The notes under the pieces: model-generated
What the model was told of the DNA's origin: nothing
Seen by the model: only the letters and a program-made list of their open reading frames with translations
The model's database searches: none
Part shown: positions 35,105 to 44,435 of the stretch, in pieces
How the letters are laid out: the number at the start of each line of letters is the position of its first letter
Position numbering within the stretch: position 1 is the first letter of the stretch
Translations under genes and position numbers: made by a program
DNA from: Actinomycetes bacterium
GTDB taxonomy: Bacteria; Actinomycetota; Acidimicrobiia; Acidimicrobiales; RAAP-2
NCBI GenBank assembly: GCA_021782915.1
Contig: JAJXUK010000006.1
Coordinates: 1 to 64,000, forward strand
DNA length: 64,000 bases
Direction of reading: 5' to 3'

Positions 35105-35821
35105 ATGTCGACCAGCGAGGCAGCGGGTGTCACAGCGCGAGGCGGCGTGGAGCGCGCCAGCGCCGACTCGGTCGGCGCGCGACTGCGCGCTCGCCGCGAG
35201 GCTCAGGGAGTCTCGTTGCGCCAGTTCGCGCGCCAGCTCGACGTGTCGGCCTCCTTCATCTCCCAGCTCGAGACGGGCAAGGCGCGACCCTCCGTGGCCA
35301 CGCTGTACTCGATCTGTGCGGCGTTGGACATGTCGATCGACGAGCTGTTCGCCAGCTCGGTGGGGGTCGATGGCGCCGCGCCGGACGCCGAGCGAACCGC
35401 GAGCGTGCTCACGGGCGGGGTTCGCGACGTCCTGCTGCGCTCCTGGGGCGCGTCGGGCGAGGAGCCGACGAGCTCGCCGCTCGTCTCACCGCGCGAGCGT
35501 CGGTCCCTGGTGCTCGACTCCGGTGTCGTGTGGCAGCGTCTGACGGCGAGCAATCACGCGTTGTCGGACTTCATGTTCGTTCGTTATGACGTGGGCGGCA
35601 GCTCAACCTCGGATGGACGCCTCATCCGTCACTCCGGCACCGAGTACGGCTACGTCATCTCCGGCGAGCTCGAGGTGACGCTGGGCTTTGAGACCTACCG
35701 AATGGGGGCGGGAGACTCGATCTCCTTTGACTCGGAGGTTCCCCATCGCCTAGTCAACGTGGGTGACGTGCCGGTCGAGGCGATCTGGTTCGACTTGCAC
35801 CAGGCGCACCGCAGCCCGTAG
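35105..35821 (+). CDS. XRE-family regulator with C-terminal cupin domain
   Basis: This 238-residue regulator has an N-terminal helix-turn-helix (about residues 22-80, with LRQFARQLDVSASFISQLE) and a C-terminal cupin (about 155-232, with HSGTEYGYVISGELEV and GAGDSISFDSEVPHRL). Such proteins sense small ligands and often repress nearby uptake and breakdown genes. The ATG at 35105 gives the usual short N-terminal arm. It lies right after the catabolic island, so it is the natural candidate to bind the repeated TGTTCAA-type elements. It converges on the HD-GYP gene. Confidence 0.85.
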   Translation: MSTSEAAGVTARGGVERASADSVGARLRARREAQGVSLRQFARQLDVSASFISQLETGKARPSVATLYSICAALDMSIDELFASSVGVDGAAPDAERTASVLTGGVRDVLLRSWGASGEEPTSSPLVSPRERRSLVLDSGVVWQRLTASNHALSDFMFVRYDVGGSSTSDGRLIRHSGTEYGYVISGELEVTLGFETYRMGAGDSISFDSEVPHRLVNVGDVPVEAIWFDLHQAHRSP

Positions 35822-35839
35822 GGCACTTCGGTCGCACGC

Positions 35840-37384
35840 CTAGTCGATCGCCGCGAGGCTCTCGGCCGTCACCTCGGCGTGCGCGCGCAAGTCGAAGCCC
35901 CCGGTGAAGAGCTCGCGGCACGCCGTGACCACGTCGGCGTCATAGAGCGTGCCCGCGCCGCGACTGATCTCATCTAGGGCCGCCTCGACGCCCAGCGAGC
36001 GTCGATAGGGTCGGTCCGAGGCCATGGCCTCGACGACGTCGGACACCGCGACGATGCGCGCGGGCAGACTGATCTCCTTGTCGCGCAGCCCGTGGGGGTA
36101 GCCGCTGCCGTCCAGGCGCTCGTGGTGCTGGAGGGCCACCTCGGCGATGGGCCACGGCAGCTGGGCCTGAGAGAGGATCTCGTGGCCCGCAGCGCAGTGC
36201 GTCTTGACGAGGTCGAACTCCACGTCAGAGATGGGCCCCGGCCTCGTCAAGATGTCCGCGGGTATGACCACCTTGCCCACGTCGCAGACCTCGGCGCTCT
36301 GGCGCACGAGCTCGATCGTGTTCGAATCCAGGCCCAGGCGCGTCGCGATGGCGTCGCTCAGGCGGGCCAGGCGGGCCTGGTGCCCCGCCGTGTGCGGGTC
36401 ACGCCGCTCAGTCAACTGACTGAGGGCGGCCAGTGTGCCGTTGAAGGCGGACGACAGCTGCTGGATGGAGTGCACGTGCTCCAGACCAAAGGCGATCTGG
36501 CGCGTGACGGCCTCCATCGCTGCGACGACCTCGTCGTCAAACCAGTAGCGGTCGGCGTCGTAGATGGTCAGGCACATCCGTTGGCCGTTGAAGGTGAACG
36601 GCAGGGCAATCGACGAGCCCAGACCGAACGTCGCCGCCCGTTGTCGCCACAGCTCGGTGTAGGCGTTCACCGGCAGGTTCAGACCGACGCGGGCCTGCCC
36701 GGTGCGCAGGGCGGTGCCGGTGGGGCCCATGCCGCTGTCCTTGTTGCCCCACCACGTGATCATGCCGTCTTCTAGGTAGTCGGTCGCCCCGGCGGCGGCG
36801 ACGATGTCGATGCCCTCGCCGTCGGACGCGGCGGCGCCGACCCAGGCCAGCGCGTACAGGCCGGGATCGATGATGGCCTCGCAGACGGCTCGCAGGCATT
36901 CTCGGTCGTTGCGTGCGCTGATCATTGCCTGGCCGATCGCGGTGCTCAGAGTGAGCGCCAGGTGTTCGCGAAAGCCGTGGGAGGCGTCAGTGAACGTGAC
37001 GACGACCCCGCGACGTGCCCCGGTCAGCTCGACGAAGTCGGTGTCCACGAGCAGCCACCGACGGGCCCGCTCTCGGTTGCTCGTGCCGATGAGCACGCCA
37101 CGCAACTCGCGTCCGGTGCGCAATGTCGTGTCGATCGGCAGCTCGCCGGGGCCCAGGGGGGTCCCGTCGGGGCGCACCACGTCCCACATCGCACCGCGCA
37201 GGCCGCTCTCGTCGTACTGCGCGGCGCCCACGCCGAGGATCTCGAGCGCTCGAGCGTTGGTGTCGATGACTCGACCGGTCTGGTCGGCCACGATGATGCC
37301 GACGGGCAGCGAGTCGGCGAGGCCCCGTGGATCCGCGAAGGTCTCATGAAGGGGTGGCGAATTCTCGCTCGACCGCTCGATCAT
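35840..37384 (-). CDS. PAS-GAF-HD-GYP protein with altered HD motif
   Basis: This 514-residue signalling protein has a PAS domain (about residues 20-140), a GAF domain (about 145-300) and an HD-GYP domain (about 315-500). HD-GYP enzymes break down cyclic di-GMP. The HHERLDGSGYP motif (420-430) and nearby His residues are intact. The central HD pair, usually HDIGK, reads Cys367-Asp368 in VCDVGK, so one metal ligand is missing. It may be inactive, less active, or sensory only. It has no membrane helix. Confidence 0.85.
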   Translation of the reverse strand: MIERSSENSPPLHETFADPRGLADSLPVGIIVADQTGRVIDTNARALEILGVGAAQYDESGLRGAMWDVVRPDGTPLGPGELPIDTTLRTGRELRGVLIGTSNRERARRWLLVDTDFVELTGARRGVVVTFTDASHGFREHLALTLSTAIGQAMISARNDRECLRAVCEAIIDPGLYALAWVGAAASDGEGIDIVAAAGATDYLEDGMITWWGNKDSGMGPTGTALRTGQARVGLNLPVNAYTELWRQRAATFGLGSSIALPFTFNGQRMCLTIYDADRYWFDDEVVAAMEAVTRQIAFGLEHVHSIQQLSSAFNGTLAALSQLTERRDPHTAGHQARLARLSDAIATRLGLDSNTIELVRQSAEVCDVGKVVIPADILTRPGPISDVEFDLVKTHCAAGHEILSQAQLPWPIAEVALQHHERLDGSGYPHGLRDKEISLPARIVAVSDVVEAMASDRPYRRSLGVEAALDEISRGAGTLYDADVVTACRELFTGGFDLRAHAEVTAESLAAID

Positions 37385-37497
37385 GACGACCCTCCGACAG
37401 TGGGCGAAGTTTATTTCCAGCTCCCCGGATCGTCAACGTCGGCGTCGGCGATAAGAATCGACGGGGGGCAGCATCGCGAGAGGTCAAAGGAGACCAG

Positions 37498-40400
37498 ATG
37501 CCCGAGAAGACGGATCCCGCCATCGACGAGCTCGCTCTGCGCTCGCGGGTGAGAGCGGTGTCCTTGATCGACGACGCGCAGCATCGTCGCACTCGTCACG
37601 AGCGGGTCGTTCAGCGTCGCTTCACCCGGCTCTTTCGCGACCCTGAGGCGGTCCAGGTGACGATCGAGCTCACCGATGACGTCATGCGCTTCACGTCGTC
37701 GCGCCCGGCGGCGCGCGCTCTGCGCGCCGGCGCCCGGCGCGCCAGCGTGCGCGGCTTCGGTCTGGCCAACGCGCTCGGACTGCGTGCCTTGAGTGCCCTG
37801 TCGCGTGTGGCTCCCGGCGTGGCCGTGGGCCTCGTGCACTGGCGGGTCCGTGGGCTCACGCGCGATCTGATCGGGGATGCGGCACCGAGCCGTCTCGGCG
37901 AGCTCATCGCGCGCCGACGCGACGCGGGGCTGGCGGTGAACGTGAACGTCCTCGGTGAGGCGGTGCTGGGAGAGCGCGAGGCCGCGCAGCGGCTGGAACG
38001 GGTCCTGGAGGTGATGGAGCGCTCTGACGTCGACTACGTCTCGGTGAAGCTGTCCTCGCTGGTCAGCCAGATCGTCACGTTCGACCATGACGGCTCGCGG
38101 GCGCGCGTCGCCGTGCGCCTGCGCGAGCTCTACCGCCGCGCCGCGCGTACCGGGGTCTTCGTGAATTTGGACATGGAGGAGTACCGGGACCTGCGCATGA
38201 CTCTCGAGGCGTTCACCCAGGTGCTCGGCGAGGAGGAGTTCCGCCAGCTGTCCGCCGGGATCGTGCTGCAGGCGTACCTGCCCGAGTCACACGGGGCCTT
38301 CGAGGAGTTGGTTGCCTGGGCTCGGGCGCGAGTCGGTGCGGGTGGGGCCGCGGTCAAAGTGCGCCTCGTCAAGGGGGCCAATCTCGCCATGGAGGCGACC
38401 GAGGCGGAGCTGCACGGCTGGCGTGCGGCGCCGTACGGGTCCAAGGTCGACGTGGACGCGAGCTACCTGCGTCTGCTGGACGTCGCCCTTCGACCCGAGG
38501 TCGCGCCCTTCGTGCGCGTCGGAGTCGCCAGTCACAACCTCTTCCATGTGGTCTACGCCCTCGACGTCGCGCGCTCACGCGGCGTCGAGGACCAACTCGA
38601 CGTGGAGATGCTCGAAGGCATGGCACCGGCCGAGGCGAGCGCGCTGGTCGCCGCGGGCCAGCGCGTTCTGCTCTACGCGCCGGTCACCCGACGAGAGGAC
38701 TTCGCCGCCGCGGTGGCCTACCTGGTGCGACGCCTGGACGAGAACACGTCGCCCGAGAACTACCTGCGAGCGGCTTTTCTCTTCGAGCGCGATCGTGCCA
38801 TCGTGGCCGAGCAGGGCGAGCGCTTCCTCGCCGCGGTGACGGCGCGCCACGCGGTTGACACCGCGCGGCGTCGTGACGCGCGCTCGCCCGAGGGGGAGTT
38901 CTTCAACGAGCCGGACGGGGATCCCACGAGCCCCGAGTACGTCGCGCGAGTGCGCGAGGCCGCGGCGCGCCTCGTGGAGTCTGCCGAGTTGGTCATCGGC
39001 GCGCCGAGTCAGGCTCACGAGTTCGAGCGGGGCGGCGATCCCAGCGACTCTGGCCGGGCCTGGTATCGCTACTACGTGGCGAGCGTGGAACAGGTGGACG
39101 CGGCGCTGGCCACGGCGACGGCTGCGCACGCACCGTGGGAGGCACGCGGCGCCCGAGCGCGCGCAGAGATCCTGGCGCGCGTGGCCGAGGTCATGGCGAG
39201 GCGTCGCCCGGAGTCCATCGCGCTGATGGGGCGCGACACCGGCAAGACCGTCGCGGAGGCCGACCCTGAAGTCAGCGAGGCCATCGATTTCGTGCGCTAC
39301 TACGCCGCGATGGCCCAGCAGCTGGGTGAGTCCTCGCCCCAGGGGGTCGTCCTGGTCGTGCCACCATGGAACTTCCCGTACTCCATCCCGACGGGCGGGG
39401 TCGCGGCGGCTCTGGCGGCCGGCAACGCGGTCATCCTCAAGCCGGCGCCCGAGGCGGTCGCCGTGGGCGCGGCCGTGGCCGAGCACTTCTGGGCCGGTGG
39501 GGTGCCGCGAGAGGTCCTGCAGCTGGTGTGCACGCGCGATGACGACGTGGGACGCCACCTGGTCAGTCACGACGCGCTGGACGCGCTCGTGCTGACCGGC
39601 TCGTACGAGACCGCGCGACTCTTCAGCGCCTGGCGGCCGGAGCTGACGCTGCTCGGCGAGACCAGCGGGAAGAACGCGATCCTGGTGACGGCCTGCGCGG
39701 ACGTCGACGTCGCCGTACGTGACCTGGTGCACTCGGCGTTCTCCAACGCGGGCCAGAAGTGCTCGGCCGCGAGCCTGGCCATCGTGGAGCGCTCGATCTG
39801 GGAGGAGTCGCGTTTCGTGGAGCAGTTGGTCGACGCGGTCACCAGCCTGGCCGTGGGAGCGGCGACGGCACCGGAGTGCGTGGTGGGTCCGGTGATTCGT
39901 CCTCCGGAGGCGGCGCTGCAGCGCGCCCTGACGAGCTGCGAGGGCGACGAGTACTGGCTGGTCGAACCGCGCCCGCTGGACGCGGCGCGACTGCTGTGGT
40001 CACCGGGGGTGAAGGTGGGAGTGGCGCCCGGTTCGTGGAGTCACCTCAACGAGTGGTTCGGTCCGGTGCTCGGCGTGATGATCGCGCCGGACTTCGAGAC
40101 GGGGCTGCGCTGGCAGAACATGACTCCGTACGGGCTGACCGCCGGGATCTGCTCGCTCGACGAGGACGAGTGCGAACTGTGGATCGAGCGGGTCGAGGCC
40201 GGCAACCTCTACGTGAATCGCGGCATCACGGGGGCGGTGGTGCGCCGCCAGCCCTTCGGTGGCTGGAAGAAGAGCGCCGTCGGCCCCACCGCCAAGGCGG
40301 GAGGTCCGCACTACGTCGAAGTCCTGCGGCGCTGGCCGGAGGTTCGCGACGCCGCCCGCGCGATGCGCGAGGCGCGCGAGTGGTGGAGCCAGGCCGGCTC

Positions 40401-40851
40401 TCTCGCGCGCGACGACAGCGCACTGAGCGTGGAGCGGAACCTGTTTCGCTATCGATCGGCCGGCAGCACGCTCGTGCGCGTGGACGAGACGTTCAGCGAC
40501 GTCGCGCGCGAGTATCTCCTGGGCTTGAGCGAGCTGCTCGGGCTCACGCTGGATGTCAGCGTGAGCCCTCGGGCACAGAGCGTGGTGGGTGTGAGCGCGC
40601 GCGTGGAGAGCGTGGAGGAGCTCGTGAGCCGCCTGACGGGCACGGAGCGAGTGCGATGGCTCTCACGTGAGGCGGCCCCGGTCAGCGAGATCCTCGAACG
40701 CGGCGCGAGCCTGGATCGACGTGCGCTGAGCCAGGACGGCGCCGTCGAGGCGCCACGGTGGCTACGCGAACAGAGCGTGGCGATCACGAATCACCGCTAC
40801 GGCGACGTGCACGCGGGGCCGCGGCCGAGTTGTCGAGGACTGGGCGAGTAG
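37498..40851 (+). CDS. putA: Bifunctional proline dehydrogenase / glutamate-semialdehyde dehydrogenase (PutA-type)
   Basis: This 1117-residue fusion oxidises proline to glutamate. The N-terminal half (about residues 90-440) is the flavin proline dehydrogenase barrel, with YVSVKLSSL and the late MLEGMA segment. The C-terminal aldehyde dehydrogenase (about 520-990) has the catalytic Glu in LGETSGKNA and Cys755 in NAGQKCSAA. The last 120 residues are a tail without a known motif. It lacks the DNA-binding ribbon-helix-helix of E. coli PutA. AAAGGAG lies before the ATG. It lies between two cyclic di-GMP-type genes. Confidence 0.93.
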   Translation: MPEKTDPAIDELALRSRVRAVSLIDDAQHRRTRHERVVQRRFTRLFRDPEAVQVTIELTDDVMRFTSSRPAARALRAGARRASVRGFGLANALGLRALSALSRVAPGVAVGLVHWRVRGLTRDLIGDAAPSRLGELIARRRDAGLAVNVNVLGEAVLGEREAAQRLERVLEVMERSDVDYVSVKLSSLVSQIVTFDHDGSRARVAVRLRELYRRAARTGVFVNLDMEEYRDLRMTLEAFTQVLGEEEFRQLSAGIVLQAYLPESHGAFEELVAWARARVGAGGAAVKVRLVKGANLAMEATEAELHGWRAAPYGSKVDVDASYLRLLDVALRPEVAPFVRVGVASHNLFHVVYALDVARSRGVEDQLDVEMLEGMAPAEASALVAAGQRVLLYAPVTRREDFAAAVAYLVRRLDENTSPENYLRAAFLFERDRAIVAEQGERFLAAVTARHAVDTARRRDARSPEGEFFNEPDGDPTSPEYVARVREAAARLVESAELVIGAPSQAHEFERGGDPSDSGRAWYRYYVASVEQVDAALATATAAHAPWEARGARARAEILARVAEVMARRRPESIALMGRDTGKTVAEADPEVSEAIDFVRYYAAMAQQLGESSPQGVVLVVPPWNFPYSIPTGGVAAALAAGNAVILKPAPEAVAVGAAVAEHFWAGGVPREVLQLVCTRDDDVGRHLVSHDALDALVLTGSYETARLFSAWRPELTLLGETSGKNAILVTACADVDVAVRDLVHSAFSNAGQKCSAASLAIVERSIWEESRFVEQLVDAVTSLAVGAATAPECVVGPVIRPPEAALQRALTSCEGDEYWLVEPRPLDAARLLWSPGVKVGVAPGSWSHLNEWFGPVLGVMIAPDFETGLRWQNMTPYGLTAGICSLDEDECELWIERVEAGNLYVNRGITGAVVRRQPFGGWKKSAVGPTAKAGGPHYVEVLRRWPEVRDAARAMREAREWWSQAGSLARDDSALSVERNLFRYRSAGSTLVRVDETFSDVAREYLLGLSELLGLTLDVSVSPRAQSVVGVSARVESVEELVSRLTGTERVRWLSREAAPVSEILERGASLDRRALSQDGAVEAPRWLREQSVAITNHRYGDVHAGPRPSCRGLGE

Positions 40852-40902
40852 TTGGCGCGGAGTTGAGCACCGCGACTCCCGGGTGCGAGAGAGCCTGAAC
40901 AT

Positions 40903-40908
40903 TACGAT
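40903..40908 (+). promoter_or_regulatory. -10 box of a probable leaderless transcript (GGDEF-EAL gene)
   Basis: TACGAT is followed by six bases and the ATG at 40915. It decides the start in favour of ATG 40915 over the nearby TTG at 40909. Confidence 0.5.
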
Positions 40909-40914
40909 TTGCCC

Positions 40915-43101
40915 ATGGGGCTCGACGGGCAGAGTGCGTCACTGGCTCTCGACGCATCGTCGAACGACCTAGCCGTGCGCGCCTCGGAGCAACCGAGCAG
41001 TGTGCGCCGTGCGGGCGCCGCGCGAGGATCGCCGTCGCTCGCTCTGCTGCTCAGCGCCGTGGTGACCCTGGGTCTCGCGAACCTGCTGGGCGACCTGCGC
41101 GCCCCCCGCGGACTCCTCGGGGCACCGAACTTCGTGTGGATTCTCCTCGACGTGGTGCCGGTGATCTACGCCGCGACGGGCTTCGGACTCGTCGGCTCGC
41201 TGAAGGTCAGCGCCGTTGCCGTGGCGCTCACGGGTCCCGTGACCCTGCTCCTGGTGGACGGGGGCGTCAATCGGTGGGGTGCGTGGACGAGCGTGGCCGT
41301 CGTGGTGAGCGCGGGCGTCCTGGTCGGGCGCCAGACAGACGCCGTGCGAGACGAGGCCCGTCAGCGTGCGATTGCCGATTCGCTCCTCGCGGGCGATCAG
41401 CGCTTCCAGCTGGCCTTCGACGACAACATGGCGGCAATGGCGGTCGTGGGCCTCGACGGCAAGATCGCTCGCGCCAACCACGCGCTGTGCGTATTCCTCG
41501 GACGCTCGAGTGAGTCTCTGGTGGGCACGAGCATGATCGACTACACCCATCCGGACGACGTGGAACGCTCGCGCGAGCTCAACCGACTCCTGGACAGCGG
41601 CGAAGTGGCTCAAGCCAGCATGATCAAGCGCTACGTGCGCTCCGACGGCTCGATCGCCGTGGCCGAACTGTCCAAGTCGGTGGCTAAGGGCGAGGGCGGA
41701 GAGGCGCTCTTTGCCGTGACGTCGATTCGCGACATCACCGAGCACGAGACGCTCACCTCGCAACTCGCGCATCAGGCGCTGCACGACTCTCTCACCGGCT
41801 TGGGGAATCGGACTCTGCTCAGCGACCGCATGACGCACTCGCTGGAGCGCTTGCGACGACGCGGCGGCCAGGTGGCCCTTCTGCTCATGGACCTGGACAA
41901 CTTCAAGGACGTCAATGACACCCTGGGCCATCTGGTGGGCGATCAGCTGCTCGCGGCCATCGCGGCGCGTCTGAGGACGCTGGTGCGCAGTTCGGACACC
42001 GTGGCACGCTTCGGTGGGGACGAGTTCGTCTACTTCGCCGAGGATCTTGCCGATGACGTCGACGCACGTCGCATGGCCAGTCGGCTGCAGGGAGCGTTCC
42101 AGGAGCCCTTCACGCTCGCCGGTCACGTCATCCGCCAGGGAGTCAGCATCGGCGTGGTGGTAAGTCGGGGCGAGCCAGGGGGTGACGCGGCCGAGCTGCT
42201 GCGTGGAGCCGACATCGCGCTGTACGAGGCCAAGCGCGCCGGGCGTGGACGAACGGTCGTCTTCAACCACGAGATGAGCCAGCGCTCGAGTCTGCACTTC
42301 ACGCTGTCCCAGGACCTGAAGCGCGCCGTGCGCGAGCGCTCGCTGGACATGCACTACCAGCCGATCATCGGCCTGGAGCGCGGCGAGATCCTGGGCTTCG
42401 AGGCGCTGATGCGCTGGGAGCACGCCACCGAAGGACTGATCTCGCCCGAGGTGTTCATTCCGCTGGCCGAGCGCAGCGACCTCATGCACGAGCTCGGTGA
42501 GTTCGCGCTGCAGACGGCGACCTTCGACGGCGTGCAGTGGCGCGACCTCACCCCGTCACTGGCGGGACCGTACATCTCGGTGAATCTGTCGGCGCGCCAG
42601 TTCCACGATCCTCGGCTCTTCGACGTGATCCAGCGCGTGCTCGCCGAGAGCGGCCTGGCGCCTGAGCGGCTCGCGCTCGAGGTGACCGAGAGCGTGGCCC
42701 TGTCCGACCTGGACGCCACCCTGGGAGTGCTCGAGCGCCTCAAGAGTCTCCGCATCGTGACCGCGCTGGATGACTTCGGCACGGGCTACTCCTCGCTGGC
42801 CTACCTGGCGCGCCTGCGGCCCGACGTGATCAAGATCGACCGGAGCTTCGTGGCCGCCTCCAGCGCGTCGACCTTCGACGAGCGCGTGCTGGAGGCGCTG
42901 ATTGCGATGTGTCATCGCCTCGACATGCTGGTCTTGGCTGAAGGGATCGAGACGCCGCGTCAGCTGGCCCTGCTGCGCGACATGGGCTGTGCCCTGGGCC
43001 AGGGATTCCTGTTCTGCCCGGCTGTTCCCGCCGATCAGGTGCGCAGTGCGACCCAGCGCGCGCGCGAACGCTGGGCCGTGACCCCGTTGAGCACGGAGTA
43101 G
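40915..43101 (+). CDS. Membrane PAS-GGDEF-EAL cyclic di-GMP signalling protein
   Basis: This 728-residue protein has an N-terminal membrane region (about residues 35-140, around four helices), a PAS domain (about 155-275), a GGDEF domain (about 285-445) and an EAL domain (about 460-715). The GGDEF active site reads RFGGDEF and the EAL reads FEALMRWEH with later conserved LDDFGTGYSSL, so both synthesis and breakdown of cyclic di-GMP look possible. A classical RxxD inhibitory site is not obvious by eye. It follows putA in the same direction. Confidence 0.92.
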   Translation: MGLDGQSASLALDASSNDLAVRASEQPSSVRRAGAARGSPSLALLLSAVVTLGLANLLGDLRAPRGLLGAPNFVWILLDVVPVIYAATGFGLVGSLKVSAVAVALTGPVTLLLVDGGVNRWGAWTSVAVVVSAGVLVGRQTDAVRDEARQRAIADSLLAGDQRFQLAFDDNMAAMAVVGLDGKIARANHALCVFLGRSSESLVGTSMIDYTHPDDVERSRELNRLLDSGEVAQASMIKRYVRSDGSIAVAELSKSVAKGEGGEALFAVTSIRDITEHETLTSQLAHQALHDSLTGLGNRTLLSDRMTHSLERLRRRGGQVALLLMDLDNFKDVNDTLGHLVGDQLLAAIAARLRTLVRSSDTVARFGGDEFVYFAEDLADDVDARRMASRLQGAFQEPFTLAGHVIRQGVSIGVVVSRGEPGGDAAELLRGADIALYEAKRAGRGRTVVFNHEMSQRSSLHFTLSQDLKRAVRERSLDMHYQPIIGLERGEILGFEALMRWEHATEGLISPEVFIPLAERSDLMHELGEFALQTATFDGVQWRDLTPSLAGPYISVNLSARQFHDPRLFDVIQRVLAESGLAPERLALEVTESVALSDLDATLGVLERLKSLRIVTALDDFGTGYSSLAYLARLRPDVIKIDRSFVAASSASTFDERVLEALIAMCHRLDMLVLAEGIETPRQLALLRDMGCALGQGFLFCPAVPADQVRSATQRARERWAVTPLSTE

Positions 43102-43200
43102 GGCACTTCGGCTCTCGGGTTCCGGGACGGGTTTTGGTAGGGTGGCAGGCGACCAATCGCGCCACCGCCCGCGGCCCGCGCCCCTGTCGAAGGAGTTGAA

Positions 43201-44394
43201 GTGAAGGTTCTCGTTCTCGGGGGAGACGGTTTCTGCGGCTGGCCCACCTCGCTGCACCTGTCCGACGTCGGCCACGACGTGACGATCGTGGACAACCTGA
43301 GCCGGCGCGCCATCGACCTGGAGCTCGAGGTCGACTCGCTCACACCGATCCGTCCGATCGGTGAGCGCACTCGTGTCTGGAAGGAGATCTCCGGCCAGCA
43401 GATCGGCTTCATCAATCTCAATCTGGCCACGGAGTACGACCGTTTCGAGAACTTGCTGCGTGAGCTGCGCCCGGACGCCATCGTGCACTTCGGCGAGCAG
43501 CGCAGTGCGCCGTACTCGATGCGCTCCATCGCGGCCAAGCGCTACACCGTGGACAACAACGTGCGTGGCACGCACAACGTTCTCGCCGCCATCGTGGCCT
43601 CGGGCCTCGATGTCGCCCTGGTGCACCTGGGCACGATGGGCGTCTACGGCTACGGCTGGTCGGGCTCGGCCCCGATCCCCGAGGGCTACCTCACGGTCAA
43701 GGTGCCCACGCCTGACGGCGACCTGGAGCGTGAGATCCTGCACCCGGCCAATCCCGGCTCGATCTACCACATGACCAAGACGCTGGATCAGCTGCTCTTC
43801 GGCTTCTACGCCAACAACGACCAGGTCCGCATCACCGACCTGCACCAGGGCATCGTCTGGGGCACGCAGACGCCCCAGACCATCAAGGACGAGCGGCTCA
43901 TCAATCGCTTCGACTACGACGGCGACTACGGCACGGTGCTGAACCGCTTCCTGATGCAGGCGGCCATCGGGCACCCGCTGACCGTGCACGGCACTGGAGG
44001 CCAGACTCGCGCCTTCATCCACATTCGCGACACCGTGCGCTGCATCCAGATCGCCCTGGAGAACCCGCCGAGCCGTGGTGAGAAGCCGATGGTCTTCAAC
44101 CAGGTGACCGAGACCTATCGCGTGCGCGACTTGGCCGAGCTGATCTCGCACCTCACCGGAGTGGAGATCGCGTACCTGCCCAATCCGCGACGTGAGGCGG
44201 CCGAGAACGACCTCAACGTGAGCCGGGACCGGTTCCTGGCCCTTGGCCTGAACCCGACGTACCTGTCCGAGGGCCTGCTCGAGGAGGTGCGCGACGTGGC
44301 CGAGAAGTATCGGGACCGCGCCGACTCGTCCAAGATCATCGCGCGCTCGGTGTGGCGTGCGGGCATGGAGACCTCACCCGACTTGATGAAGTAG
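43201..44394 (+). CDS. UDP-sulfoquinovose synthase-like NAD-dependent epimerase
   Basis: This 397-residue extended SDR is closely like SQD1/SqdB and archaeal Agl3, which convert UDP-glucose and sulfite to UDP-sulfoquinovose. Matches include GGDGFCGW at the cofactor loop, IVHFGEQRSAPYSM, the active-site Thr145, Tyr189 and Lys193 (YHMTK), and HGTGGQTRAFIHIRDTV near residue 270. The GTG start follows AAGGAG. No sulfoquinovosyltransferase is adjacent, so it may serve sulfolipid or a sulfonated glycan made elsewhere. Confidence 0.87.
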   Translation: MKVLVLGGDGFCGWPTSLHLSDVGHDVTIVDNLSRRAIDLELEVDSLTPIRPIGERTRVWKEISGQQIGFINLNLATEYDRFENLLRELRPDAIVHFGEQRSAPYSMRSIAAKRYTVDNNVRGTHNVLAAIVASGLDVALVHLGTMGVYGYGWSGSAPIPEGYLTVKVPTPDGDLEREILHPANPGSIYHMTKTLDQLLFGFYANNDQVRITDLHQGIVWGTQTPQTIKDERLINRFDYDGDYGTVLNRFLMQAAIGHPLTVHGTGGQTRAFIHIRDTVRCIQIALENPPSRGEKPMVFNQVTETYRVRDLAELISHLTGVEIAYLPNPRREAAENDLNVSRDRFLALGLNPTYLSEGLLEEVRDVAEKYRDRADSSKIIARSVWRAGMETSPDLMK

Positions 44395-44423
44395 GCATAC
44401 GCGCCCCGCTACGGGGTCCGTGT

Positions 44424-44429
44424 GAGAAT
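44424..44429 (+). promoter_or_regulatory. Possible leaderless -10 box (GAGAAT) of the DUF1003-like gene
   Basis: GAGAAT is followed by six bases and the ATG at 44436. It fits the relaxed NANNNT pattern only. Confidence 0.35.
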
Positions 44430-44435
44430 CGGCCC

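Noticed and set aside
35819-43113. Identical 14-base string GTAGGGCACTTCGG after two unrelated stop codons (near 35819 and 43100)
   Set aside because: In a window of this size and base composition a few such matches are expected by chance, and no wider similarity surrounds them.
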